Program-made: the position numbers and the translations under genes
Origin: Chitinophagales bacterium
GTDB taxonomy: Bacteria; Bacteroidota; Bacteroidia; Chitinophagales; CAIOSU01
NCBI GenBank assembly: GCA_026003335.1
Contig: BPHB01000001.1
Location: forward strand, 1,076,591 to 1,140,590
Reading direction: 5' to 3'
DNA length: 64,000 nt
In this document: positions 15,025 through 23,912 of the stretch, piece after piece
How positions within the stretch are numbered: position 1 is the first letter of the stretch
How the letters are laid out: each line of letters begins with the position of its first letter
Notes under the pieces: model-generated
Seen by the model: the letters and a program-made list of their open reading frames with translations, nothing else
Databases searched by the model: none
What the model was told of the DNA's origin: nothing

Positions 15025-16515
15025 ATGAAAGGTAAAGTTCACCGGAGAGAATTTTCGGCTATAAAGGATTTTATTGCTTTCATGCAGGAACCCCTGCAAA
15101 AAACATCTCTGCTGATTGCTCTGGGTGCAGGAGCGCTTCTGTTTGTCATTTTGCATGCGTGTTATCCTTATCCGGACACATTTCCTGATACCGGAGCTTA
15201 CATTCAGCAGGCTGAAATTCTGAAATTCGGCAGCTTTCGGCCTATTGGTTTTTCTGTTTTTCTTGCCTGGACACATGCACTGTCCGAGTCTTTTTTGTTT
15301 TTCAGAGCCGCGCAATTCGTGCTGCACTTTATTACCGCACTGGCGTTGTTTTACTCTGTTGTTTTTTTCTTCCGCCCCTGCGGTGGTATCCTGTACTACG
15401 GGTTACTCATGGCAACCGTTATGCATCCGGCTGCTTTGTATTTGACGGGAGTAGTCATGAGCGATTCCCTGTTTATTTCCCTCACATACCTATACCTGGC
15501 ATCGCTCATCTGGATTGTTGGCCGGGCTAATGTTTTTTTTATCGTTCTGAATCTGGTATTGATTTATGCTATCACACAAGTAAGATATACAGGGTTGTTT
15601 TATCCGGTAATTTCTGCTTTGTCATTCTTTTTAGCTTATCGGGAAAAGGTTACTGCTGCTTTGTTAAGTCTGTTGCCGTTTGCGGTTATTGGGTTACTCA
15701 TTGTACAAACCCGCAATGGCACCGAGAAACACATCGGGGTGAAAATGTTTTCCGGATTCAGCGGTTGGCAGCTCGCCAACAACGCCCTTCATCTTATACC
15801 GCACATACAACTCAGTGCAAATGAAATCAGCGATCCGGAAATTCGATTTGTCCACCAACTGGTATTGATTACCCGCGATTCGGTTGACTATCCCAAAAAT
15901 GATGTCAGTTCAGATTTTATATGGAACAACAAAGGTCCGTTAAAAGCCGTGCTCTTCACCAGCATGCAATATACGCGCCAGCCCTATCTCACAGCATGGT
16001 ATCGGGTAAGCCCTATACTGGGGAAGTATGGTTCATTTCTCATTAAAAAATATCCGCTTGCATTTGCCCGCTGGTTTTTACTTATCAATTTCAGACGGCT
16101 GTTGTATCCTGACAACGAAATGTTCAAGCGTTTTGAATCCAACGTGCCTGAGATTGCCAAAGACTGGTTTCATTTAAAAGGGGAAGGCTTTCGTCCCGGC
16201 TTTGCCCCCTTTCACAAGACAGCTTTCCTGTTGCCTTTGCTTAACCTTATCGGATGGATTTTGTTCATCACCGCGGTTGGCTTTGCCGCTATTCGGTGGA
16301 AACGATTATCATTTGATCCACGTCAGGAAAAAATCTTTGCCATCCTGCTGGGTTTTGTTTTGCTGTATAGCGCTTTCAGTGTGTATGCCGGGCCCATTGT
16401 AACACGCTATCTTATACCGGTGCATACAACCCAGGCACTTCTTATCTATTCGTTGCTAAACACATGGCTTCTCCGCAGAAAAACCTTCCCGGCAAAAGAT
16501 ATACTACAAAAATAA
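15025..16515 (+). CDS. Multipass membrane protein, GT-C/ArnT-like glycosyltransferase candidate
   Basis: 496 residues with a cytosolic N-terminus and about ten hydrophobic helices, closing with a basic tail. The first loop contains the acidic PDTFPDTGAY motif (residues around 52-60), the place where dolichyl-phosphate-mannose- or ArnT-type enzymes have their catalytic Asp. A large soluble loop around 245-360 separates the early and late helices. Such enzymes take a sugar from a polyprenyl phosphate and transfer it to lipid, glycan or protein at the periplasmic face. It lies 156 bp or more from its neighbours and could serve the same envelope-modification role as the similar proteins at 1389 and 5647. 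Confidence 0.7.
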   Translation: MKGKVHRREFSAIKDFIAFMQEPLQKTSLLIALGAGALLFVILHACYPYPDTFPDTGAYIQQAEILKFGSFRPIGFSVFLAWTHALSESFLFFRAAQFVLHFITALALFYSVVFFFRPCGGILYYGLLMATVMHPAALYLTGVVMSDSLFISLTYLYLASLIWIVGRANVFFIVLNLVLIYAITQVRYTGLFYPVISALSFFLAYREKVTAALLSLLPFAVIGLLIVQTRNGTEKHIGVKMFSGFSGWQLANNALHLIPHIQLSANEISDPEIRFVHQLVLITRDSVDYPKNDVSSDFIWNNKGPLKAVLFTSMQYTRQPYLTAWYRVSPILGKYGSFLIKKYPLAFARWFLLINFRRLLYPDNEMFKRFESNVPEIAKDWFHLKGEGFRPGFAPFHKTAFLLPLLNLIGWILFITAVGFAAIRWKRLSFDPRQEKIFAILLGFVLLYSAFSVYAGPIVTRYLIPVHTTQALLIYSLLNTWLLRRKTFPAKDILQK

Positions 16516-16588
16516 TTTTTAATATAGTAGACAACTGCCAGATACCTTAACTTAGTAGGGGCATTACTTTGCTTTTTTAAAGTTTAAC

Positions 16589-16594
16589 AGGAGG
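16589..16594 (+). promoter_or_regulatory. Strong Shine-Dalgarno (AGGAGG) deciding a GTG start
   Basis: AGGAGG lies 9 bp before the GTG at 16604. A full SD is unusual here, since most genes in this window show none, and it supports GTG as the start of the OmpA-family gene. Confidence 0.6.
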
Positions 16595-16603
16595 AACCCC
16601 GCT

Positions 16604-17314
16604 GTGCAATCTGAATACTGTCGGGCCATAAATTTTTTACTGACATTAATTCCGGTGTTGCTATGCTTTCCTGTGAAAGGTCAGGAACTTCAGCCTACCC
16701 TTACGGATGCGCTTTTGCAAGTTTTAGTGATAGATGCTGCAAGAAAGCCTCAGGAAGGTGAAGTGGTTTCCTTTATCAACGTATCAGATACCACAAAAAA
16801 ATTTACGGGAATCACAGATGCGGAAGGCCGTTTTTCAATACTTATTCCCAAGGGACAGAAATACAAAGTACAATATAAAGTGTTTAGTACGGAACAAGAT
16901 TTTAAACCTCTGGATATACCTGCAGCCGAAGGGTTGCTCACCTTTGATTATACCATCACCGTGCTACCTCCCAAAGTGTACAGGCTGGATAATGTTTTTT
17001 TTGCGAGCGGGGAAGCAGCGCTGAGCCGTCAATCACTGCGGGAGCTGGATGAGCTGGCTGAATATATGAAAAGAAAAAAAACATTGATTATTGAAATTGC
17101 CGGGCACACTGATAACGTGGGTGATCCGACCTCCAATCAGAAACTATCTGAAGCTCGTGCCAACAGCGTTCGCAATTATTTGCTGAAAAAAGGAATAGCT
17201 CCGGAACGAGTCATCGCAAAAGGGTATGGTGATACGCAGCCCGTTGCTGATAATGGTACCCCTGAAGGGCGGCAGCAAAACAGACGCACCGAAGTCCGCA
17301 TAATCAGCCAATAA
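16604..17314 (+). CDS. OmpA-family outer-membrane/peptidoglycan-associated protein
   Basis: 236 residues. A signal peptide runs to about residue 26 (VKGQ). A carboxypeptidase-regulatory-like beta domain (about 35-125) has the I-T-D-A-E-G-R-F turn. The C-terminal OmpA domain starts near LDNVFF, with the peptidoglycan-binding GHTDNVG motif, the L-S-x-x-R-A-x-x-V helix and the closing N-R-R-T-E-V. It likely anchors the outer membrane to peptidoglycan. Start GTG with a good AGGAGG. Confidence 0.88.
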   Translation: MQSEYCRAINFLLTLIPVLLCFPVKGQELQPTLTDALLQVLVIDAARKPQEGEVVSFINVSDTTKKFTGITDAEGRFSILIPKGQKYKVQYKVFSTEQDFKPLDIPAAEGLLTFDYTITVLPPKVYRLDNVFFASGEAALSRQSLRELDELAEYMKRKKTLIIEIAGHTDNVGDPTSNQKLSEARANSVRNYLLKKGIAPERVIAKGYGDTQPVADNGTPEGRQQNRRTEVRIISQ

Positions 17315-17665
17315 CTCTCTTTACATAACTCAGTAGGGATGTAAGCACATTTTTTTATCGCCCAAGGGGTGCATATAATTTTTGTAAGGCTAACCCCGCT
17401 GGTAGCTTGCAGTACTGCAGTTATCTGTACTTTCGGAGGCACTCTCCTCTACCTGCGTTCTTTCCGGAGTCTCCGTTCAAACTCCCTTTCTTATTCTTTG
17501 CAATCGGTTAACCGGTGGAGCACAACTACTCCACATAGATATTCCCGCAACAAGTACCAGTCATGTGCATGCGTATGTACACTGGCAGATAGTGGTGCGC
17601 TTTACATAGCAAAGGAATGAACAGCTCACTTAGCGCTGATACCTGCTCAGATATCATTAAAATAA
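17315..17665. other. Intergenic region, no gene seen
   Basis: 351 bp between the convergent OmpA-family and Cys-rich lipoprotein genes. A short frame at 17369-17620 starts with GTG and has no recognisable protein character. An AT-rich stretch (TATAATTTTTG near 17379-17389) vaguely resembles a promoter but has no gene behind it. Confidence 0.5.
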
Positions 17666-18484
17666 TTATGGAGATGACCTGGGATAGTCATGTGTTACAG
17701 GTCTGACTTCCGAACAGGGGCGACAGATGCTGTTGGCAATGCCTGTGTTGCGCCTGGTACGACCTGCAACAGCTTTAAACACCGGGCCACTGATTTCTTC
17801 ATCGCGTTGCAAGCAACGCTTCAGCCGACCATCTTTTTTATTGTAGTGCATACTGAAAAGGCAGGCAAAGGTTAATTTACGCCTGGTTTGACGTGCATTA
17901 TAGGCCCATATCTGTGCACAAGGCTCGCTGAATCCTAATGACAGAATACAGTCATAGAGTTTGTCAAATGACCCGAACAGGTGTCTCATTACACAGCGCT
18001 TCACTGCCAGACCCAAATCAGGGTTAGAGGCATATACGGATAAATCCTGCAGGGTAGAACACAGACCGCAAGCATCATGATGAGTCAGAATGGCGCCAGC
18101 CGCCCGGGCCGACTCCTCGTCAGGGAAAGTGGCTAGATGATATTTTTTCTCCGCAAGATCTTCAATCACCACGGCACAAACGCCTTGGGGTCTTTCCGGC
18201 ACCGGCTGCTTATAAGGATTGCGCTGCAGCAAGGCGTAGGGCTGTGTGAGAGTCCATGAACGCAGGTCTTGCAACTCTTCTGCTGTAAAAATTCTGGAGT
18301 GAAAACCCAGTGACTCGCAATAAGGACGACACTGTTCACAGCAAACGCCCGTACGCTTGCCCGGAATACCAAACATAGGTTCTGCCGGAGCTGCAGGCGG
18401 TGGACCGACTGAACAGGACCACAGCAAGTTGCCCAGGATCACGGCAACAATCACTATCTGTATTTCTACTCTCAGCAAGCTCAT
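17666..18484 (-). CDS. Cys-rich putative lipoprotein, unknown function
   Basis: 272 residues with an N-terminal hydrophobic helix and a lipobox-like LLWSC at residues 20-24, so probably a lipoprotein. The mature part has many cysteines in pairs or close spacing (VCCEQC, CGLC, CRPC plus singles), enough for several disulfides or a metal site. After a Pro/Ala linker comes a compact domain with DACGLCSTLQDL as its most distinctive phrase. I do not recognise a family. The last 60 residues are basic and look disordered. The gene stands alone between non-coding stretches. Function open. Confidence 0.65.
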   Translation of the reverse strand: MSLLRVEIQIVIVAVILGNLLWSCSVGPPPAAPAEPMFGIPGKRTGVCCEQCRPYCESLGFHSRIFTAEELQDLRSWTLTQPYALLQRNPYKQPVPERPQGVCAVVIEDLAEKKYHLATFPDEESARAAGAILTHHDACGLCSTLQDLSVYASNPDLGLAVKRCVMRHLFGSFDKLYDCILSLGFSEPCAQIWAYNARQTRRKLTFACLFSMHYNKKDGRLKRCLQRDEEISGPVFKAVAGRTRRNTGIANSICRPCSEVRPVTHDYPRSSP

Positions 18485-18804
18485 TAAGTGTTGGTTGCTC
18501 TATTATAACAGCCCGCGATAATCCGTTTTAGCATTAGAGCACTTTCATAGCGCTGTGGCTCTCCATTTAAAATTAAGAGTGTAAGCAATTTTTGGGAAAG
18601 TTTCCAGACCACCATCCGTTATCATGCACTGCACATAGCCGAATGCGATATGTGAAACAGTTTCATCAAGGCAGATAACACCAGAAGCGGTTTAAGATTT
18701 CAGGCCGCTACTTGTTATAGACATGAAAGCCCCGCCCTTTTGTGTGCTTAGGGTTTCTAGAACTACAAAAATCTGTTTCTTCGGGGAATGAATGCTTTGT
18801 CTTT
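18485..18804. other. Intergenic region with one 13-bp palindrome
   Basis: 320 bp between the ettA stop and the Cys-rich lipoprotein start, both minus strand. The only structure noted is the palindrome TGAAACAGTTTCA at 18653-18665, about 170 bp upstream of the lipoprotein start. No gene or clear terminator is seen. Confidence 0.45.
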
Positions 18805-20469
18805 TTATCCTGCTACCAGTTTTTTATAGCGGAATCTTTTAACCTCATCGCCCTGCCGCATTCTTCTGTTTTCCTCATAGTCGCTGAAGCCTCCTTCGTA
18901 GAAATACACCACGCCCTCGCCTTCAAAAGCCAGGATGTGCGTACAAACACGGTCAAGGAACCAGCGGTCGTGGGAAATGATTACGGCACATCCTGCATAA
19001 TTCTCCAGCGCCTCTTCCAAGGCACGCATGGTATTTACGTCCAGGTCATTGGTGGGCTCGTCAAGCAGCAACACATTGGCTTCTTCCCGTAGGGTCAGCG
19101 CCAGGTGAAGGCGATTGCGTTCACCTCCGGAGAGTACTTTGACTTTTTTCTGCTGATCGGCACCGTTAAAATTAAAACGGGATACATACCCGCGGGAATT
19201 CAGTTTGAGTTTGCCTAACTCAATCCATTCGTTGCCGCTACTGATTGCTTCCCACACTGTTTTTTCCGGATCAATGTTTACGTGTTCCTGATCAACATAA
19301 GAAATTTTCACGGTAGGGCCGATTTCAAAGGAGCCGCTGTCCGGCTTGACCTCACCCATAATCATTCTGAATAAGGTTGTTTTACCAGCGCCATTGGGGC
19401 CAATCACACCCACTATGCCTCCCTGCGGAAGACTGAAGTTAAGGTTTTCAAACAGCAGTTTGTTACCGAAGCTCTTGGATACGTTTTTTGCCTCAATCAC
19501 CTTTGCTCCCAAACGAGGACCAGGCGGGATGTATATTTCCAGCTGTTCTTCTTTCTTTTTTACATCTTCGCTGAGCAGTTTTTCATAATTGGCCAAACGG
19601 GCTTTACCCTTTGCCTGTCGTCCTTTGGCTCCCATGCGCACCCACTCCAGTTCCCGTTGAAGCATTTTCTGCCGTCTTGATTCCGCTTTTTCTTCCTGCA
19701 ACAACCGCTGCTGTTTTTGTTCAAGCCAAGATGAATAGTTACCCTTCCAGGGAATGCCTTCGCCTCTATCCAGTTCAAGTATCCACCCCGCTACGTTGTC
19801 CAGAAAATACCGGTCATGAGTCACACAGATTACCGTTCCTTTGTATTGTTCCAGATGATGTTCCAGCCACAATACCGATTCCGCATCCAGGTGATTGGTG
19901 GGCTCATCCAGCAGCAGGATATCCGGTTCCTGCAGCAGCAGGCGACACAGGGCTACTCTGCGCTTTTCGCCTCCGCTGCAGCTTTTAATCAACGCATCCG
20001 GCTCCGGACATTGGAGGGCATCCATAGCCCGCTGTAGTACGGTGTCAATTTCCCATGCATCGGCTGCATCCATCTTGTCCTGTAGCTCACCCATGCGGGC
20101 CATCAGTTTGTCCTGATCGGCATTGGGGTCGCTGAATTGTTCGGTAATGGAGTTGTACTCACTGAGCATGTCAAAGATTTCTTTCTTGCCCTCACGGACA
20201 ATCTCAAGCACAGTTTTTTCGGGGTCCAGTTTAGGCTCTTGCTCCAGCAGACCTACAGTATAGTTTCTGCTCTTCTCTATTTTTCCCTGAAAATTATCAT
20301 CTACGCCTGCTATGATTTTCAGCAGCGTGGACTTCCCGGAGCCGTTCATACCAATGATACCGATTTTTGCTCCGTAAAAAAATGAGAGGTAGATATCCTT
20401 TAAAATCTGTCTGTTCGGAGGAACGGTTTTGCTGACTCCCAGCATGGAGAAAATGATTTCCTGTGACAT
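18805..20469 (-). CDS. ettA: Energy-dependent translational throttle protein EttA (ABC-F ATPase)
   Basis: 554 residues, normal EttA length, with two ABC cassettes and no membrane part. Cassette 1 has Walker A GMNGSGKST (near 39-47), signature SGGEKRR and Walker B LLLDEPTNHLD. The arm/linker follows with its K/R/E-rich helices. Cassette 2 has GPNGAGKTT, signature SGGERNR and LLLDEPTNDLD. EttA binds the ribosomal E site and gates the first peptide bond according to the ATP/ADP ratio. Both catalytic Glu and the H-loop segments (THDRYFLD, SHDRWFLD) are present. A -7 box lies just upstream. Confidence 0.95.
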   Translation of the reverse strand: MSQEIIFSMLGVSKTVPPNRQILKDIYLSFFYGAKIGIIGMNGSGKSTLLKIIAGVDDNFQGKIEKSRNYTVGLLEQEPKLDPEKTVLEIVREGKKEIFDMLSEYNSITEQFSDPNADQDKLMARMGELQDKMDAADAWEIDTVLQRAMDALQCPEPDALIKSCSGGEKRRVALCRLLLQEPDILLLDEPTNHLDAESVLWLEHHLEQYKGTVICVTHDRYFLDNVAGWILELDRGEGIPWKGNYSSWLEQKQQRLLQEEKAESRRQKMLQRELEWVRMGAKGRQAKGKARLANYEKLLSEDVKKKEEQLEIYIPPGPRLGAKVIEAKNVSKSFGNKLLFENLNFSLPQGGIVGVIGPNGAGKTTLFRMIMGEVKPDSGSFEIGPTVKISYVDQEHVNIDPEKTVWEAISSGNEWIELGKLKLNSRGYVSRFNFNGADQQKKVKVLSGGERNRLHLALTLREEANVLLLDEPTNDLDVNTMRALEEALENYAGCAVIISHDRWFLDRVCTHILAFEGEGVVYFYEGGFSDYEENRRMRQGDEVKRFRYKKLVAG

Positions 20470-20494
20470 GGTTTTTAAATCTGAAATTGAAGCG

Positions 20495-20502
20495 CAAAGA
20501 TA
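20495..20502 (-). promoter_or_regulatory. Candidate -7 box for ettA (TATCTTTG)
   Basis: On the minus strand this is an exact TAnnTTTG match whose 3' end is about 26 bp before the ettA ATG. No clear TTTG -33 element is found at the usual distance. Confidence 0.45.
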
Positions 20503-20577
20503 GAATTACTGTCCGGTATTCATGCACTACACAGGGACGGATGTGCTTTTTGAGTCTGGTTTACACAGGCCAGGTGC

Positions 20578-21669
20578 TTATATCCGGCAAATCATTAACG
20601 ACTGGCAGATGCCCAGACCGCTGATGATTTCCTCTACCTGCAGACCGGCATGATTGACGAAAGTTTTCATTTCGCTGCTGTTGTACATGCGGCTGTTGCC
20701 ATTGGCCATGACGGTGAAGTACAGGGAGGTCATTTCCAGCACAAACGCGGAAGCCTCAAAGCGCTGCAAGTCGGTGAATGGCTCAAGGATATAGACCCGC
20801 GTGTTCGTATTCATGATTTGCTTGCATTTTTTCAGTATCAGAATAATTTCATCCGGAGCAAAGCAATCCAGAAACTGACTCATCCAAATAGCATCAAAGC
20901 CCTCCGGCAGGTGTGATGATTCCTGCAGCATATCCGCTTCGTAGTAATGCACCCTTTCGGCCTCTGACCTTTGGGAGATTTCCTGTTTGGCAATTTGTAT
21001 TTGTCCGGGCAGGTCTACGATGGTAACCTCTACGGTCGGGGAATAGCTTACACATTGGGCTGCGAATTTGCCGGTATTGCCTCCGATATCCAGTAGTTTA
21101 CGTATGTCTTGTTTAAAAATTATCGGCAATACCTTATCAAACACATCATCAGAATAAAAATGGTCAAAGGCAAACCAGCTGCTCCTGACCCGTTCGGGCA
21201 GTTGGGAGAGCCCTTCATAAATGGTTTTCCAGGGGCCTAATTCGGTGAGCCCTGCAGGGCTTCCTTCCAGAAGGGCCCTTTCAATATGTGTAAATCCCCG
21301 GTAACAGACATCATTATTGAAATCCAGGTTTACGGTAGTCATCCTGTCATAAAGAATGAAATGGCCAGTTTTGGTGAGATGGAACCTGCCATCGGAGTCT
21401 TTGTACAGCACGCCTGCCTGCACACCCCCGTCTGTCATTACACGCAAAGCGTAAGGCGATAAGCCGGTTTGCTTCTGTAGCTCTTTGAGGGTAAAGCCGT
21501 TTTGAGCCTCTGCGATTTTTTCAAGTACCCCCAGATTGCGCAAGGCCAGGGTAACCTTAAAAATGATGGGGGCAAATGCAATAAACTGAGCCTTTTCCTT
21601 GGCTTCAATAGCTGAGCGTTCTTTTTCGCTGAAAAAGGTAATGCGCGTCTTTTCTTCCTGTTGAATCAT
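20578..21669 (-). CDS. SAM-dependent O-methyltransferase-like protein
   Basis: 363 residues from the ATG at 21669 (a TTG four codons upstream is the longest start). A winged-helix dimerisation-like domain (about 30-115) is followed by a Rossmann domain with motif I LLDIGGNTGK at about 192-201, then the acidic end of beta-2 (V-D-L-P) and a D-A-I-W-M motif. This layout is that of the plant-type O-methyltransferase/hydroxyneurosporene family, which methylates small hydroxylated molecules. The usual catalytic His is not obvious, so the substrate and even O- specificity are uncertain. It stands between ettA and a T9SS protein, with no biosynthetic neighbours. Confidence 0.75.
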   Translation of the reverse strand: MIQQEEKTRITFFSEKERSAIEAKEKAQFIAFAPIIFKVTLALRNLGVLEKIAEAQNGFTLKELQKQTGLSPYALRVMTDGGVQAGVLYKDSDGRFHLTKTGHFILYDRMTTVNLDFNNDVCYRGFTHIERALLEGSPAGLTELGPWKTIYEGLSQLPERVRSSWFAFDHFYSDDVFDKVLPIIFKQDIRKLLDIGGNTGKFAAQCVSYSPTVEVTIVDLPGQIQIAKQEISQRSEAERVHYYEADMLQESSHLPEGFDAIWMSQFLDCFAPDEIILILKKCKQIMNTNTRVYILEPFTDLQRFEASAFVLEMTSLYFTVMANGNSRMYNSSEMKTFVNHAGLQVEEIISGLGICQSLMICRI

Positions 21670-21705
21670 ACGAATGTACAAAGTAAAATGCTTTAAGCAA
21701 TAAGC

Positions 21706-22467
21706 TCAGGGCAAAACAATCATAACCTGCGAGTATATCTGCCCTTGATCGGTTATCCTCAGAAGATGTATCCCGGAAGAGAAACGAAACAACCGCTCAA
21801 GGAAGAGCGGCTGCCCTCCGTTGAAAGTGATTTGTTTATCTAAAACAACCCGGCCGGATATGTCATACATTTGTACCCGTAAGGAGTTCCTTTCTGGCTT
21901 TCCGCTCACCGTCAACCACAACATCTCCTGGCTGGCATAAACCCTAAAGCTATTTTGCCCCATTGCTGCCTGTGTCGTGGTTGTTAGCGCCTCACTCAGT
22001 GCCTTCTGAATGGCATCATCAAGATTAATAGTCTGGTAAGCCGAACTATCGCGGGGGCTGATGACATGATAAGTCGGGAATCCGGAGCCAACCCATTCAT
22101 CCTGATTATCAGTAAACTGGAAGATATGGTCCCAATGATAATCGTTATTCCATGCGGAAATATCCCCACAGGTAGGCAAAGCCTGTAAATAGCGGAAATT
22201 CATTGCGCCCCAGACCCTCACCTGGGTATGCTGTGCAGCAAAGGCCTCCACGTCAGGAGCTTCGTTGCGGCAAATCAAACAATCAAAGCCGGTGGAAACA
22301 ATCAGCAGGGATTTGCCTTGAGACAATACCTGATAGATACTTTCACTCAAACCGTTGCAATCCGTGTAGCTTCTGTCCGGAAAGGGCTGGGCTCCCGTAT
22401 GTAAAGGCACCCATAAAAGCGCACTCATGATAAGGTGAAAAAACTTTATCCTGTCATACATGTACAA
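21706..22467 (-). CDS. T9SS-exported thioredoxin-like protein
   Basis: 253 residues: a signal peptide (to about HTGAQ), a thioredoxin-like domain with a CLIC active-site motif (about residues 63-66) after a hydrophobic strand, a region with single cysteines (PTCGD) and a cis-Pro-like G-F-P-T segment, and a C-terminal T9SS sorting domain (about 170-253) with Y-D-I-S-G-R-V and a final L-L-R-I-T strand pattern. It would be carried across the outer membrane and anchored or released, an uncommon place for a redox protein. It diverges from the outer-membrane barrel gene at 22596. Confidence 0.78.
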   Translation of the reverse strand: MYMYDRIKFFHLIMSALLWVPLHTGAQPFPDRSYTDCNGLSESIYQVLSQGKSLLIVSTGFDCLICRNEAPDVEAFAAQHTQVRVWGAMNFRYLQALPTCGDISAWNNDYHWDHIFQFTDNQDEWVGSGFPTYHVISPRDSSAYQTINLDDAIQKALSEALTTTTQAAMGQNSFRVYASQEMLWLTVSGKPERNSLRVQMYDISGRVVLDKQITFNGGQPLFLERLFRFSSGIHLLRITDQGQIYSQVMIVLP

Positions 22468-22595
22468 CTTTCTTAAAGCAGGTTAACAATGCCATAAATT
22501 TAGTGGAATACATTCAATCAATCAGGAAATGATTTTTTGCAGAGAGGGTAAATCTTGCAAGCCTTAACTTTTACCCGGAAATACATAACATACAA

Positions 22596-23810
22596 GTGCA
22601 TAAACATGGCAATCCATTCGTCTTGTTGTGGGTAACGCTAAGCCTGCTATTGAGTGCTTCCGCTTTTGCCGGCAGCCCTGCCGGAAAAAACAACATCCTG
22701 TCCTCTAAGCTTCGCTTTAGCGGATACCTGAAGTTTCTTCAGACAACAACCTTTCTGGATGGCATAGATAACATTGTCACCAACAATCTGATTCACCATC
22801 GCCTGAACTTTCATTACTATCCGATAGCTGATTTACAAATTGCCTTGGAAGCCAGAAACCGTATCTTTTTCGGAGAGGTCGTAAAACTGACCAATGCAGC
22901 CAGTAGTTTAGGCCTGCTGCCGCGTTACAGCAAGCAGATTGAAAATGACGACCTCTACCCACTGACCCTGCTGGTGCTGGACCGCGAAGCCCTGGTATGG
23001 CAAATCATGCTGGATCGTGCTTATCTGCGATTCAGCCGCAACAAATTTGAACTTACAGCAGGGCGGCAACGCATCAACTGGGGCATGACGCTGGTATGGA
23101 ATCCCAATGACATTTTCAATGCATACTCTTTTTATGATTTTGATTATGAAGAGCGGCCTGGAAGTGATGCACTCAGATTGGTCTGTTATCCGAATACCAC
23201 TTCATCTCTGGAGCTGGCAGGCAAGATTGCCTATCGTAAAGCAGACATAGTAGCCGCGGCTCTGTACCGGTTTAACAAAAAGCGATATGACTTTCAGTTT
23301 TTCAGCGGAGTACATCAGACTGACTGGGTCGCGGGTGCTGGTTGGGCAGGCCATATCGGCAATGCCGGCTTCAAAGGTGAGCTATCCTATTTTCACCCCT
23401 ATGAGAAACTATCATCGCCTGAAGGGGTCTTTCTGGGGACATTCTCGTTTGATTACTCCTTTAAAAACAACCTGTATCTGAACGGCTCTTTTCTTTACTC
23501 CACGGCAGGCAGCATGCATACGGATTCCCTGCTGCAGGTATTTGATGTGTCTGTGAAAAATCTCTCTCCCTACAGGTACAATATTTTATCTCAGATTATG
23601 TATCCATTTACCCCCATTCTGAACGGAGCTCTGGCCGTTCAGTATAGCCCCGGTGATGACCACGCCCTGATCCTCCATCCAGTTTTAACTTATAACATTC
23701 GTGAAAACTGGGACCTGGATCTTGTTGCTCAAATCCTTCTGTCCGGTGCATCTGGACGCTATACAGATGTTGCCGAACTGCTCTTCTTCAGAATTCGCTG
23801 GAGCTATTAG
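22596..23810 (+). CDS. Outer-membrane beta-barrel protein, unknown function
   Basis: 404 residues. The signal peptide ends near ASAFA. The rest alternates hydrophobic/aromatic and polar residues in strand-length pieces and ends in R-W-S-Y, a terminal aromatic typical of barrels. The AGRQRINWG segment resembles the barrel signature seen in alginate-export/DUF1302-type porin families. The start is GTG at 22596; the ATG at 22606 is out of frame. It lies 102 bp before a TonB receptor on the same strand, but a promoter candidate between them suggests separate transcription. Confidence 0.7.
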   Translation: MHKHGNPFVLLWVTLSLLLSASAFAGSPAGKNNILSSKLRFSGYLKFLQTTTFLDGIDNIVTNNLIHHRLNFHYYPIADLQIALEARNRIFFGEVVKLTNAASSLGLLPRYSKQIENDDLYPLTLLVLDREALVWQIMLDRAYLRFSRNKFELTAGRQRINWGMTLVWNPNDIFNAYSFYDFDYEERPGSDALRLVCYPNTTSSLELAGKIAYRKADIVAAALYRFNKKRYDFQFFSGVHQTDWVAGAGWAGHIGNAGFKGELSYFHPYEKLSSPEGVFLGTFSFDYSFKNNLYLNGSFLYSTAGSMHTDSLLQVFDVSVKNLSPYRYNILSQIMYPFTPILNGALAVQYSPGDDHALILHPVLTYNIRENWDLDLVAQILLSGASGRYTDVAELLFFRIRWSY

Positions 23811-23861
23811 CAAAACCCTACGAAAAAAAGCTCAAAACACTCCATAAAGTCAATTGCATCC

Positions 23862-23892
23862 TTTTGCAAAAAGGATATTTTCCTGTATTTTG
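23862..23892 (+). promoter_or_regulatory. Candidate promoter of the TonB receptor gene
   Basis: TTTTG at 23862-23866 and TATTTTG at 23886-23892 are separated by 19 bp. That approximates the Bacteroidota -33/-7 pair (TTTG, TAnnTTTG), one T short in the -7 box. The start codon is about 20 bp downstream. Confidence 0.5.
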
Positions 23893-23912
23893 GCGCACCT
23901 AAAAAACACCAC

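Noticed and set aside
17369-17620. 83-residue frame in the gap after the OmpA-family gene
   Set aside because: GTG start without RBS, Ser/Arg/Cys-rich composition and no motif.
18653-18665. Palindrome TGAAACAGTTTCA as a regulator site
   Set aside because: Too far (about 170 bp) from the only downstream gene and not repeated nearby; kept only as a note.
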